Assembly (NCBI GenBank): GCA_022376465.1
Contig: JACDTU010000021.1
Coordinates: forward strand, 186,001 to 250,000
Length of the DNA stretch: 64,000 nt
Source of the DNA: Cubamyces lactineus
Lineage: Eukaryota; Basidiomycota; Agaricomycetes; Polyporales; Polyporaceae
Direction of reading: 5' to 3'
This document shows positions 26,732-37,399 of the stretch, in pieces (position 1 is the first letter of the stretch; the number at the start of each line of letters is the position of its first letter). Position numbers and translations under genes: made by a program. The notes beneath the pieces are model-generated. The model did no database searches, was not told where the DNA came from, and worked only from the letters and a program-made list of their open reading frames with translations.

Positions 26732-29700
26732 TCATGAGAAGAAGTACTGCGACTCCTTGATCGCCTTGACGTCGAAGACGCCCTTCTGCGGGAGCGGCGG
26801 CAAGATGTCGACGAGGTTCACGAACGTAGATGCCAGACGCCCCTCGATGTCGTCGTTGGCCGGCCGCTTCTTCTTGGGTTTCTCGGCGTCTTCATCGAAA
26901 TCAGCATCGTCGTCCTCAGTGAGGTCAACAACCCCGTCTTCGTCCTTCGCCTCCTCGTCCTCCGCCTGGGCCTCGCTCTCCTGGAGTAGCTTGATATCGT
27001 CGGGGCACACATTGAGCCTCGAGAGCTCATTAGTCAACTTCTTCATCCCCAAGCCCCGCATCGCCGCGAGCGGTACCTTGTAGTCCGCATACCGCTCCCG
27101 GAACTCCTGCGCCAGCGCGCCGAGAACGTCCGACGAGTGCAGCGCAATGAACGTATCACGAATGATCGCGTTCATCTGGTCGATGCTCGACGGGTGCGTC
27201 CAGTACGAGTCGTGCACCGATGCGAACGTGATCCCGCGCGCCCGGCACTCAAGCGCGGTCAGCATCATGTGCGTCGCGTCGAGACTGTGGATGAAGTTGG
27301 GCGGGAACGCGGACGCCTGCTTCTGCGAATTCACCGTCGAAGGCACGTTGGGATCTGAGATGAAGACCGTCTGGAGCGCGGTCATGACCTGCTTGCGCTT
27401 GGCCGCGCGGTACGGCTGAACAATCGGCAGCCCAAGAGGGGTAGTCCATATGACGGATGTCATCTGTTCCTTCTTCCACCGCGGCTGCGAGCTGCGCCTG
27501 CCCCTCGAGATGTGCTTCTCAGTGAGGGACTGTACGAGTCGGTCCTGCGGGATGGACTTCGCGATGAGCCGTGCGCACGTGTTCAGCCATGTCTGGATCT
27601 CCTTCGCGCCCTTGAACAGATCTCCGATCGACTCCAGCACCTTCTTGGCGAGGTACGACGCTGCGAGCCAGCACTGCTCCGGAGGAATGTCGCCACGGTC
27701 CTTGAGCTGACGCTCGATCTGGTCACGAGCGCCCACGAACGTGACGCCGTATACCGTGGTCATGACCTACGCTCCCGCTCATGAGAAATGCGGACACCCA
27801 TCTATGACCAAGTAGACTCACCGTCTGCTTCACGACTTTACGCGAAACCTTCCCGGAGAGGAGCTTCGCGAACTCGTGGCCGCGCGCAAGATCCTCCTCG
27901 ATCGACTTCTCGACCATCTTCGCAACGTAAGTGTAAACGTCCGAAGGACGATCTGCAGCTGCGAGATTCACCTGCGCCGCGCCCACCGCATCACCGCCGA
28001 GCGCAGCGTAGTGCTGGAGCCCGTTACACGTCCCGTCCTGGTGCACGGGTAGTGCGCACTCGTACGCCTCAGGCTCCGGCGATTCGAGCGCATTGCGGAG
28101 CTCGATGCACGTCGCGAGACACTGCCACGGGTCGTCCGCCTTCGTCCACCAGCGGCGGCCTTCGAGAGGTCGCTCCGCACTGTCGTAGATGTCTTCCAGG
28201 TGCTCGTGCACGAACTCTACACGTTCGTCGAAGCTGGCCTTATCGTACCCGTACAAGTTCGCGAGATGGATCTTGAGCCAACGCAGACCGCGCTCGCCGA
28301 GGGGCTTCGCTTCGCCGAAGAGAAGCAATCCACGCGAGAGATCGTCGCCGATGTGGCTCAAATGAGGTGGGATGGGATATGCACGACCGCGGAAGTCGAC
28401 GTTGTGAGGGAGGTAGATTGTATCGCCCAAGAACTATCAAGCAATGAGATATGCACTCCACAGCGGGATTGGAGGAGGGACTTACCGCACGAGCGATCTC
28501 AACCTTGTAGTTGATGCTGCACCGGTCCGAGTGGTTGGACGCCTTGGCTTGCTGCCACGCTTTCTGCCGCTCGAGGTAGATTGCCCTCGCTTTGTTGTCG
28601 AACTCCATGTTGGGAGGCCGCTCAGGCTCGGGCTCATCCGGCACCGCTGGCGGAATCTTGCAGAACCGTTCACCCGAGTTCCACACCTGCAACACGACGT
28701 CGAACACGTTCTTGTTAATCTTCCACGGTGTGCTACCCAGGACGTCCAACCCAGCGAACACAAGCTCGAGCCGACCGGCATCAGACGCATGCCGTAAGTA
28801 GAGCTCCTGCTCGCGTGACTCCTTGAAACGCATCGCCCACGTCCGGTTATACAGGTATCCGCCGTTGTTGTAGCTCAGCCACGGCTTCGGCTTCACAAGC
28901 ATCGGCAGGTGGCGGGGATGGAGCGTCTCCGCGATCGGATCCTTCGACATACGCTCTGCAACGGCGGGGTTGAGCTTGATGACACCGAGTCTGTGCCCGC
29001 GTTGATACTCATACGAGTGGAAGAATGCGGGCTGCTCCTCAGTGCTGCATGACGGGTCAGCAACAACACATGAATTGCGGCGCGAAGTCTACTCACAGAA
29101 TCTCGCCAGTGCGGTCGTCCTTGATAGATCGTTGCACTGTCGCTACGTCCATCAAGCAGTCGACGAGGAAACTGCCGACCTTGACACGGACGAGCTGCGT
29201 CCACTCGGTCGTCCACTCCTCGGCGTCTTCCATATACTTCCTTGCTGCGACGCGACGCGCATGCAGGTCGCGATAGCCCAGGTTTGTGAAGATGTTCTGA
29301 TCACCGGCACGAGCTGGGGTGGACGTAGGCACCGAGATGTTGTTCTTCTTGCACATCTCCGCCTTGTATTCGCTCTCTACAGCACGACCCACGGAAAGCA
29401 GCGCCCGTGCCGTCTTCATACCGTCCTGCACGCCGCCAGAACCATGTAAATGCATCAACTCGAGGATGGTGATGAGCGATAACTTCTCGGGTTTGAGCAA
29501 ACGAAGGAACGGAGTCAGTAGCATTCCGTCCTTCGGTTTGCGCTTCAGGCGAGCTGATCTTGTGTAAGTACATGACGGTAGGGCCAAGGTATGTACGCGG
29601 GGACTCACCAATGATACGTTCTTCCACCTCGAGGTTCTGAATCTCAGCTTCTATACGCGCTTGAAGCTTCTGGTGCCAATGCCACATCCACGTCCGCAAG

Positions 29701-30955
29701 TCAGTCGAATGCAGGCTCTTGTTAGGCAGGCCGAGTTGATCAAAAAGCTCCGCTTGACGTTTCATCCGTTCGACCGCGACATTGTAGACAGACTGCTCGA
29801 GCAACCGCTGACGCAGCACAACGTCTTCTGAGAGCACACGACGCGCTAATACGACTTGGCCAAGATGTCTCCTAAGCGTGTCCAGGTTGAAGGGAACGTC
29901 CCCCTCGGGCAAGGGTGGAGGATTTTCCGTTGCTAATTCCGACACGGTCCCATCCTCCCTGCGCTTGACTTCCACGTCGGGTACCTGCATAGAGGTGAGT
30001 ATGATAGAAGCGCAATCACAATGTCATCATCTCATCTCACCTTCGACGGCTTCATGACAGGAATAGCTTCCGGGACGTTTTCTAGAGGGTCGTCAACTTG
30101 ACGACCCAACGAGTCGGCCAGACCGAGCTCGTTCACGACGCTCGAAAGTCCCATCTGAACGGCCGCTCTTGAGAGAGCTTTGATGGCCTGCGTAGCCTCC
30201 TCATTCGTCGTGAACGCACGATCCGCCACTACCAGTGCAGGGGAGACTTGTCGGCTGATGATGCTGCGGAGCAGAGAGATGGGATCGTGTCCCTCTGCAG
30301 CGGCGGTTTGCGTTGGAGATGCCGAGTCCGGATTGAAGCGCAGCCATGCGAGCAGCATGATCGCGTAGGTGTTCGCGGTGGGTTGTACAGGCGCATGACC
30401 GTTCTCCATATCATTGTAGAGCTGCCACGCCTCTTCAAGCCACAACGCGCGCTTTCCCGAGTCCTTGTGTGTCGCCATTTGAAGATAAGCGTCCAGGAAG
30501 TGGTTGTAGATCCGTACGTCCAGAATCTTGTCTCCATGGGGAGACTCACGGAGCTGTTCGAATATTTGTTTTGCACGAGAGACGTCATGAAGGTCATGCA
30601 AGCAGGCATCCATAACAGCGACTAGGTCCTGTGTCGGAGAGTCCGTGAAAAAGTGCTGGCTGCTGCTTGGAGGCACATCCATGGGTAGAGGAGCGGGCAA
30701 GACGGTGAGATCGGCCCGTTGACGAAGGAAGCCGTGCATGTCGTGGTGAATGGCAGAGAATACGGATGAGGTATCGGAAGACGAAGGGAGGAACGGCGAG
30801 TAGTCCATGCTGGGACCAGCAGATGAAGGAACGGCTTCAGCATCGAGTTTTTTGGTAGGAGACGAGTAGAGACGAGCTGGCCGAGGGAGGCTCTGGCGAG
30901 TGTACGAGAGCAGAGCCGCGCGGTGCGCTGCATTCCGGCGGGTGAGAGGAATCAT
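26732..30955 (-). CDS. RPO41: mitochondrial DNA-directed RNA polymerase (T7-phage type)
   Basis: A long - strand gene with several introns, ATG at 30955-30953 and TGA at 26734-26732; the product is about 1,240 residues. The N-terminus ([20 protein letters not shown]) is a mitochondrial presequence. A PPR-like helical region follows ([17 protein letters not shown] and [13 protein letters not shown]). The polymerase domain includes [38 protein letters not shown] with the first catalytic Asp, [20 protein letters not shown] (finger helix Lys/Tyr motif, split by an intron) and [10 protein letters not shown] with the second catalytic Asp. The last residues are SQYFFS. It transcribes the mitochondrial genome. 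A Glu/Asp-rich stretch followed by Lys-rich KPKKKRP interrupts the region before the conserved C-terminus. Confidence 0.95.
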
Positions 30956-31719
30956 CGCGGTCGTCGTCGTCGTCGACAGCAGTAGATTAAGGAAGAAATG
31001 GAGGATTAGAAGAGGACGAACCAGTGAAGATTCCCTCCGAGTATGAGAGCAAGCTGTAAGCAACAGCTGTAGTCGAAAAACCAAAAGTCTCCGCCATCGC
31101 TCTGTTTGTTCGCGACAAATAATGCCAGCGCTTTGGTAGCGCCGGTGCGTCGAGACGCCCGTGGCCGAAGGACGCCGACCTGACTATATGCGCGCCATGA
31201 GCGCCGTACTGTCGATCGTAGCTATTTCCTTGTCTCAGCCAAATGGTCGCCAGGGCCGAACTATGCACGGCCAGGCGTAGTATTGCACTAGCCGACTGGA
31301 TGCAGACAACGAGCTGAGAACATGGAAGTAGAAGGGCGAGATACAGTGTCAAAAATCGGCTTTAGTACTCTGCGTATTTATACTCTCCCGCAATGTCGCG
31401 AACTTCAAATTCCACGCCCATCTCTTCATTCAGAGGTTTGTGGTCATGCCTATAGTACAGTAGTATCTATGCAACTCAATATACAGATTTACAGAGTGCT
31501 TCAATTATACACGTGTCGTGCGCGAACCTCAGCACCCTGGCTTGATTACGTGCAGGCAGATGTGGGCCTTCCAGAATGCATGCAGCTTCCGCGTGTTGTC
31601 GGTTGTGAAGGTTGACAAATCGTCCAACACGCGCACGATTCGGCCTGTATATAACTGGGCGAGGGTCCCGCAAATCTGCCAACGATTTGCCCTCTGACCT
31701 TCATTGAGACTTCCCCGAC
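30956..31719. promoter_or_regulatory. divergent promoter region between RPO41 and the 2OG oxygenase gene; TATA 31648-31654
   Basis: 764 bp with no gene. TATATAA at 31648-31654 lies 66 bp before the oxygenase ATG. GTCGTCGTCGTC-type repeats just upstream of the RPO41 ATG belong to its leader. Confidence 0.45.
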
Positions 31720-33346
31720 ATGGCACGCCGTACCGTACAATACGAACCCCTTCCTCCGTCAGACCCTCTCCTGCGGCAGCAACTTAACGGCCTTCGTTCA
31801 GCCATCGTCCGCAAGCCGCCTTTTTGTCAGGGACTGGCACCGCTGTCCGTCGACGACCTTGTCCTCTTCTACGGCAAAGGCCCCAACGCTCGGTAAGTGC
31901 CTGATCCCCCGCCAGGGCTAGTCATGCACGTTCGCTGATCTATGCCTGTTGAAGCCGTATCAACCTCCTGAATGCATCTAATGAGGAGCTGCAACACCTC
32001 GCGGAGACGTGTGACCCTGCGACGTTCGGCTTGGATCAGCAGGACGTGTACGACGAGACGTACCGCAAAGCTGGAAAGCTTGACCGTACCGACTTCGCGC
32101 TGGTGGATTTCTCTCCGGACGCTGTCGGCCTCCTAGATGAGGTTCGCAACGAGCTGCTCATAGAGGGCCTCGCACAATCGGCGCGCATTCGCGCAGAGCT
32201 ATACAAACTCAACGTCTATGGTACGTCCCCGTCGCGTATTCGCCTCTCATATCCGGGACGTGAGCATAACAACACGTGTCCGCCTGTTGGCTGCGACTTT
32301 GACCTTCGGAACTCACTGCCGTTGCACACTGTTCAGGTCCCGGATCTTTCTTCAAGGCGCATGTAGATACCCCACGGAGCGAACTCATGTTCGGCTCCCT
32401 GGTGATTGTTTTTCCGACGTCCCATGAAGGAGGCGCACTCGTCCTTCGGCAGGACAAGGAGGGCTCCAATGCATCAGAGAAGAAGCCCTCGGAAGATATG
32501 AAAGACGACTCGGGTGCCTCAGAGAAGGATGAGTGGACATTTGACTCATCCGCTCTCCCCTCCTCTGTCGTACAGACTGAGTCCGCTGTGTCGCCGGCGC
32601 GGGCGGTCGGATACGTTGCGTTCTACAGCGATGTAGAGCACGAAGTCCTACCCGTCCGCTCTGGGTACCGCGTGACAGTCACCTACAACCTCTTCTACGA
32701 GCGAGAATCCACATCGTCCCGCGACAACGGGAGCCTTGTGCCACGCTCGGTGCCCATGAACGAGCAGACTTTCCGAAACACGTTCAAGGCGCTGCTCGAT
32801 GACCCGACCTTCCTACCCACTGGCGGCAAACTTCTTTTCACATTCCTGCACCAGTATCCGCTCCCAAAGGGCGCCAAGGAGTCGAAAGCAGCACTCAAGG
32901 ACGTCGGATCACGTCTCAAGGGGAGCGACGCGGTCATCATGAAAGTCGTGCAAGAGTTCGAACTGCAGGCTAAGCTCGGGATCGTCTACCGAGATGTGCC
33001 CGAGTACGGCGACGTCACTTACGTGCTGTGCGATCGAGTCGTGCCTTTGGAAGGCCGAGAAGTTTGGAGAGAGTCCCTCAGCGATCACCTCCAAGAGTGC
33101 TGCAAGGCCACGGTGCTCAACCCAGATCCGAGGTGGGCAGCGCTGTACGAACGGTCCGCGCAAGTGCACTGGATTGCCACTACGCCCTGGCAGTTTAACT
33201 CCAACAAGGAGACGTTTATGGCACATGGGAACGAAGCAACGCTCTCCCATACGTATTGGAGGATCAGTATGTTGGTCCGCGTCGGTGCGGCTGGGAGCAG
33301 GGCTACGGTGGTGGTCAAGAGCACGGAGACGCCAGAGACTAAATGA
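31720..33346 (+). CDS. 2-oxoglutarate/Fe(II) oxygenase-like protein
   Basis: ATG 31720, introns 31893-31954 and 32221-32336, TGA 33344-33346; about 480 residues. The second intron falls just before the iron site: GPGSFFKAHVDTPRS supplies the HxD pair (codons 32360-32368). A later VGYVAFYSDVEHEVLPVRSG supplies the distal His (32639-32641), and the following GYRVTVTYNLFY holds the Arg that binds 2-oxoglutarate. FGSLVIVFP and GGALVLR between them are the usual beta strands. This is the fungal prolyl-4-hydroxylase-like set with a long C-terminal extension (33 kDa) of unknown role. The substrate cannot be inferred. An acidic, Ser-rich insert (about 32450-32590) lies between the two iron-binding halves. 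Confidence 0.82.
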
Positions 33347-33571
33347 CGGAGTATCTTGACCGCACGTCCGTATGCGCATGGTGGATTGTACAGCCATGTT
33401 TTGGCAACTTCAACCTACGAGGTAGTCTACTGCCGTAGACAACACACCTGTGTTCGGTGTTGGTATCGCGGCAAAGTCAATAGCACATTATGGACACACC
33501 TTCGCAACGTGCGCGCTCTACTCTTTTACTAAGCTATCCCGTCTACCGCGGTTGAGGACCGGTGCAGAGTC

Positions 33572-34818
33572 TCAGCTGGCCATGATGGCCTGTGCACGAG
33601 CCTCGTTATCAAAGAGGACGGCAAGACCGTCCGCCAATGATGCATCTTCGATCTTCCTCGAAGTCATCTTGGTATCTACGTCGACAAACCAGCAAGACTG
33701 CTTAGCCTCTCGAATCGATATCCGTAGAAGGTCGCCCTCGCGAGGGATCAACACGTCAGGAACGTGCAGTATATCGCTGGGCTTGATGGGATCCACGACG
33801 CGGAGCACGCGACAGACGACAACGCGCTTCCCAGCATGCTGAGGGAGCGTTGATTTCTCGAAACAGCAGATTGCGGATCCTAACGAGGGCAAGTGTGCGG
33901 CTCAGCAACGGCAGGGTGCCCGCGAAAGAGTCGCTACATGAGCAACGGACCTGTGATGTACGGGTAATTATATGCGCTGGGGCTCTTCACGCCCACTGTT
34001 TCCGTGGCCCATGAAACGTCAGGTGGCAGCCTCGTGACAGTGACGCGTCGGAATTTGAAGTAGTGAACTGCGTCCCAACCAACTGTGAGGAACCTCAGAT
34101 GAGAGCGGCCGAAACCGAGTGTGAAGGGTTGTCCGAAGGAGTGCAATATCCGTGTGCTGACTACTGGTTGTATCGAGGCTTGCGCCATGACCTCCTCCGA
34201 AACAAGCCCGTCTTGTACAAGGGTGTGCTTGATGTTCTTGAGCGTTTCCCGTGATGCGATCTTTATGACCGAAACGGACCAGGGGAGGCCGCTGTCCACC
34301 AAAAGATCGTGCCCGGATGCAAAAAGTGAAGGATCGCTCCCGCTAGTCACTCGAAAGCGGAGTTCTCCCGCTAAAGGTGGAGTCGCCGGATCGTGGTAGT
34401 AGTAGAGGAAGCCGCGGGTATCGGGCGGAAAGCGGCCGGCCTTGAACCCTCGTCCAGGCAATATAAAGAAAGATACAACCTCATGGAGGTTCGAAGATGA
34501 GGTACAGGCCGCGTGTAATGAGAGGTCGAAATAGTCGGCGGACGTAAGACGTGTCGGGGCGAAGGTAGATACTTTGCGTGGGGTGTGGTAGGATTGAACA
34601 CGGAAGGCGCGCGTGGTCGATGGCTCTCGGGTTTCTTCAACTTCCGTTCCATCATAGAGAGAAGGCGTCGTAGAGAGAGAGCGGGTCTGATTCCCAGCGT
34701 GTGTATCATGCTGAGCAATTGTTCTCGGCCGAAACCAAGCGGATTGTCGAACAGCGTCTCTCGATGAATTCACTGAGTTCGAGAAAGAGTACCCTCGTAA
34801 TAATCTTGATATCCGCAT
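33572..34818 (-). CDS. lineage-specific protein, full-length paralogue of the gene at the window start
   Basis: Two exons, 34818-33951 and 33879-33572, give 391 residues. The 71-nt intron (GTCCGT...GTTAG) is at the same codon as in the partial paralogue at 1-758. The N-terminus (MRISRLLRGYSFSNS, then Arg-rich up to RSLSTTPSLYDG) looks like a mitochondrial presequence (inference). Conserved blocks include LHEVVSFFILPGRGF, GFLYYYHDP, GELRFRVTSGSDPSLFASGH, ILHSFGQPFTLGFG and CFEKSTLPQHAGKRVVVCRV. No known domain is recognised. The gene faces the oxygenase gene 3'-to-3' with a 225-bp gap. Confidence 0.75.
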
Positions 34819-35618
34819 GTTGCCAAGAATAACCTATTAGCTCTTGTAACTCAGACCTATCTGACACGTCAGTGTTGCTGTTCATGCATTGGGATTTTAG
34901 CCAAAAGTCGGAGCACATCCGGCGGCCTCTTACCGCTGCAAAGTTTGTGTAACATGCACAAAGCACACAGAGATCTTCTATCCAGTGATACTCATATGAG
35001 ACTAAGTGCTGGCTATAAAACCAAAAGTACTCACGGGTTGTTTCCGTGTTAGATGTTAGCTTCTGACTCTTGGTCTCAGCCAAGTAGGACGAGGTGTCAT
35101 AATTAGGATGGATTGCCACGTGGTAGCCGCGAGCAGCAACCCTAACCCATACGTTACCACTCTTCCAAAGCGGACGCGGTCCTTCTCTGTCCGCGCTGCA
35201 CTCTCCTCTCTGCAAGTTCGGGCGAAGGTCTCCAGGTCGTGGTCCGCGCAGGCCGTATCGAATCAATACAATAACTGCATATGTACCGTAACTAGTATCT
35301 ATACTGATTGTAGTACTAACAAGCAATCTGGGTTCCCGGCGCCGGCGGGTTGTAGTGATGTGTGATCCAAGGGATCATTTGTACAAAATGAGCGAGGAGC
35401 TATGCATTGTTGGCATCAGTCAGGCAAGCCCGCCCGCGTGAGTACAACAGCTTAAAACTGTCATTACATACATCTAGCTCCTGTTCGGATAGTAGATGAG
35501 TCTGAGGGAATTCATTTGTGACATTTCGCGAGGGGTGTCTTTGAATCAATAAGGGCGACCTCGTGTTAACATGAGATTCATCGTTACTAGGAAGAACTCA
35601 CCGTCAGCCCTTCCCCTA
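34819..35618. other. intergenic, no gene recognised
   Basis: About 800 bp between the start of the preceding gene and the stop of the HHCC protein gene. A - strand frame (35326-34706) overlaps here, but it runs into the 5' end of the neighbouring gene and has no family features. Confidence 0.4.
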
Positions 35619-36956
35619 CTAATTGTCGCAGCTCATTCGAGCGCTTTCGGCAGCCAAAGCAAGCATATGAACACCGCCCGGCAGAAGAGCAGGATCTATC
35701 TGCGGAACATAGGGCATGCGCTGCGAAGAGTCGCTAGAATCAGTCCTTGGCAAAGGAAGCAAGTTCCCTGGGATCGCTTCAAGCGGTTGACGAACAAGAG
35801 AGGAACCCAGGTGAGCAGCGTGTCCACTAGCACCCAGAAGTTGAGCCAAAGGAGGGAGCGTGATCTTAGCACCATCAGCAGATGGCTGGAATGCTCGGCC
35901 GCAGGTATGTATGCTAGGCAGTGTTACATGTTCGTCGTAGATGGTGCGATGGTGTGGTGCAATGCCCAAAGACGGATGTGACTGAGGCGGATAGTACGAG
36001 GTGCCATGGTCCGTATACTCACAAACGGAGTTGCTGCCAGTTTCAGAACGGTCTTCGAGAGCGCCAGGGTGAGAAGTGCCTGCAGAAGACATATACCAGG
36101 GGACCAAAGCCGGAGATGTACGGAAGAGGTGGCCAGTGACGTCGAGCGAGTGCGAGAGTTCGCCAGGCATAGGTACCAGGGGCATGAGTGAGGGAGCGTG
36201 TAGGTTATCTAGCCTTTGGTCAAGTGCAGCAGATGTAGCCTCCAGTAACGAAGCCTGCTCCTCTTCGTATCGTGCGGCACGCTCCTCGTCGCACTTCCCA
36301 GTCCTCTTGCAGATGCACGTAGGGCATCTCTTGACGAAACCCGCGATGAGTTCTTTCGGGACCCAGGTATAGCGCTCGCGGAGCTCAGCAGCTGTCCTAT
36401 CCCGGCCGCCATGATCAACACGTTGGTGGCATTCGCAGAGGATATCATAGATGTCCTCCTTAACAGCGACCTCCTTCCCACCGTGGATCACAACGAAGGA
36501 TGTAAGGTCTTGATCGGTCGGTCCCCCGAACTGTCTTGGTAGGGATGGCGTGGTGAAACGTTCCTCCAGTCGGAACATCTTCCGCACCCACCAGCGGAAC
36601 TGGGGAGTCTCGACCTTGGGGACGTCAGGATTGTGTAGAACGAACCAGATCTTGTCAAACGTCTCTCTGGAAATGAGCGCTTTCCCTTTCTTGCGGCGAT
36701 CGAGAGACCCCAAGTAGTCCGCTTCGGCAGCGTCGTACTCATCGCGAGAAGGCATCCCAAGATCGCGACGTCCGAGACGTTTCCTAGGTGTAGAATCCGT
36801 TTCTGATACCTCGTCCGAGCATTCAGGATTGGGTGAGCACTGCTGGTTGACCCGAGCCGAATCGCCCAAGGGGCGAGGCGGTGGATAAGGCTGACTTCTG
36901 GTAGCAGCCGCCTTGCCCACACCCTTCTCTGAGGGCTGCTGCGCACGTGGTGGCAT
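35619..36956 (-). CDS. intronless protein with an integrase-type HHCC zinc-binding domain
   Basis: A single open frame of 445 residues, ATG at 36956. The middle carries H-x4-H-x28-C-x2-C (His about 177 and 182, Cys about 211 and 214) inside CHQRVDHGGRDRT...ELIAGFVKRCPTC, the fold of the N-terminal zinc domain of retroviral-type integrases (H2C2 domain). No D,D-35-E catalytic core, reverse transcriptase or repeats follow. The N-terminus is Pro/Ser-rich with RKRLGRRDLG, possibly nuclear. The region before the zinc domain (ETFDKIWFVLHNPDVPKVET, QFRWWVRKMFRL) and the long Ser/Pro/His-rich C-terminus look like a cellular regulator. Lack of introns in an intron-dense genome supports an origin by retroposition or from a mobile element (inference). 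Confidence 0.8.
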   Translation of the reverse strand: MPPRAQQPSEKGVGKAAATRSQPYPPPRPLGDSARVNQQCSPNPECSDEVSETDSTPRKRLGRRDLGMPSRDEYDAAEADYLGSLDRRKKGKALISRETFDKIWFVLHNPDVPKVETPQFRWWVRKMFRLEERFTTPSLPRQFGGPTDQDLTSFVVIHGGKEVAVKEDIYDILCECHQRVDHGGRDRTAAELRERYTWVPKELIAGFVKRCPTCICKRTGKCDEERAARYEEEQASLLEATSAALDQRLDNLHAPSLMPLVPMPGELSHSLDVTGHLFRTSPALVPWYMSSAGTSHPGALEDRSETGSNSVCEYTDHGTSYYPPQSHPSLGIAPHHRTIYDEHVTLPSIHTCGRAFQPSADGAKITLPPLAQLLGASGHAAHLGSSLVRQPLEAIPGNLLPLPRTDSSDSSQRMPYVPQIDPALLPGGVHMLALAAESARMSCDN

Positions 36957-37399
36957 TATGACCCCGTCTAGGATTGAGTGTATGAGAGGTGATGTAGAAC
37001 GTTAGATTCAGCATATAGGGGAATAGATGCATATGCACGCACATACCTACCAAGATCAGAGACGCCGGTGGCTTTCCACGTCGTATGTTCGTTTGTACTA
37101 GTGGTAGCAACAGCTTCCAGAGCCGATGTTAGCAGTATAGTGAGTGTGTGAGATAGACTGTAAACGATGAAGTTCGAGGTCGAGGTCGGAAAGCAAAAGG
37201 GTAACGTGAGGCGAGAACGCAGCTGCTTTGAATGTGGCGGCCGACTTGGGTGACGGGTTTGTCCGACCCGTCACATGTCAACCTGCTAAGTAACGTGTTT
37301 GGGAATCGGCAGTGCAGCGTCCGTTAAATCGCAAAGGATTAATAAGTTACAAGCAAGGACGTTGGAAAATGTCAGTGTAACGGCACACTTGAAATATTG
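36957..37399. promoter_or_regulatory. upstream region of the HHCC protein gene
   Basis: 443 bp between the ATG of the HHCC gene and the stop of the PH-CNH gene, both on the - strand. It must contain the HHCC gene promoter and the upstream terminator is on the other side. No clear TATA box is seen. Confidence 0.35.

Noticed and set aside
34706..35326. 206-residue open frame on the - strand
   Set aside because: It overlaps the 5' end of the supported gene at 33572-34818 in another frame, crosses a likely promoter and has no family features.
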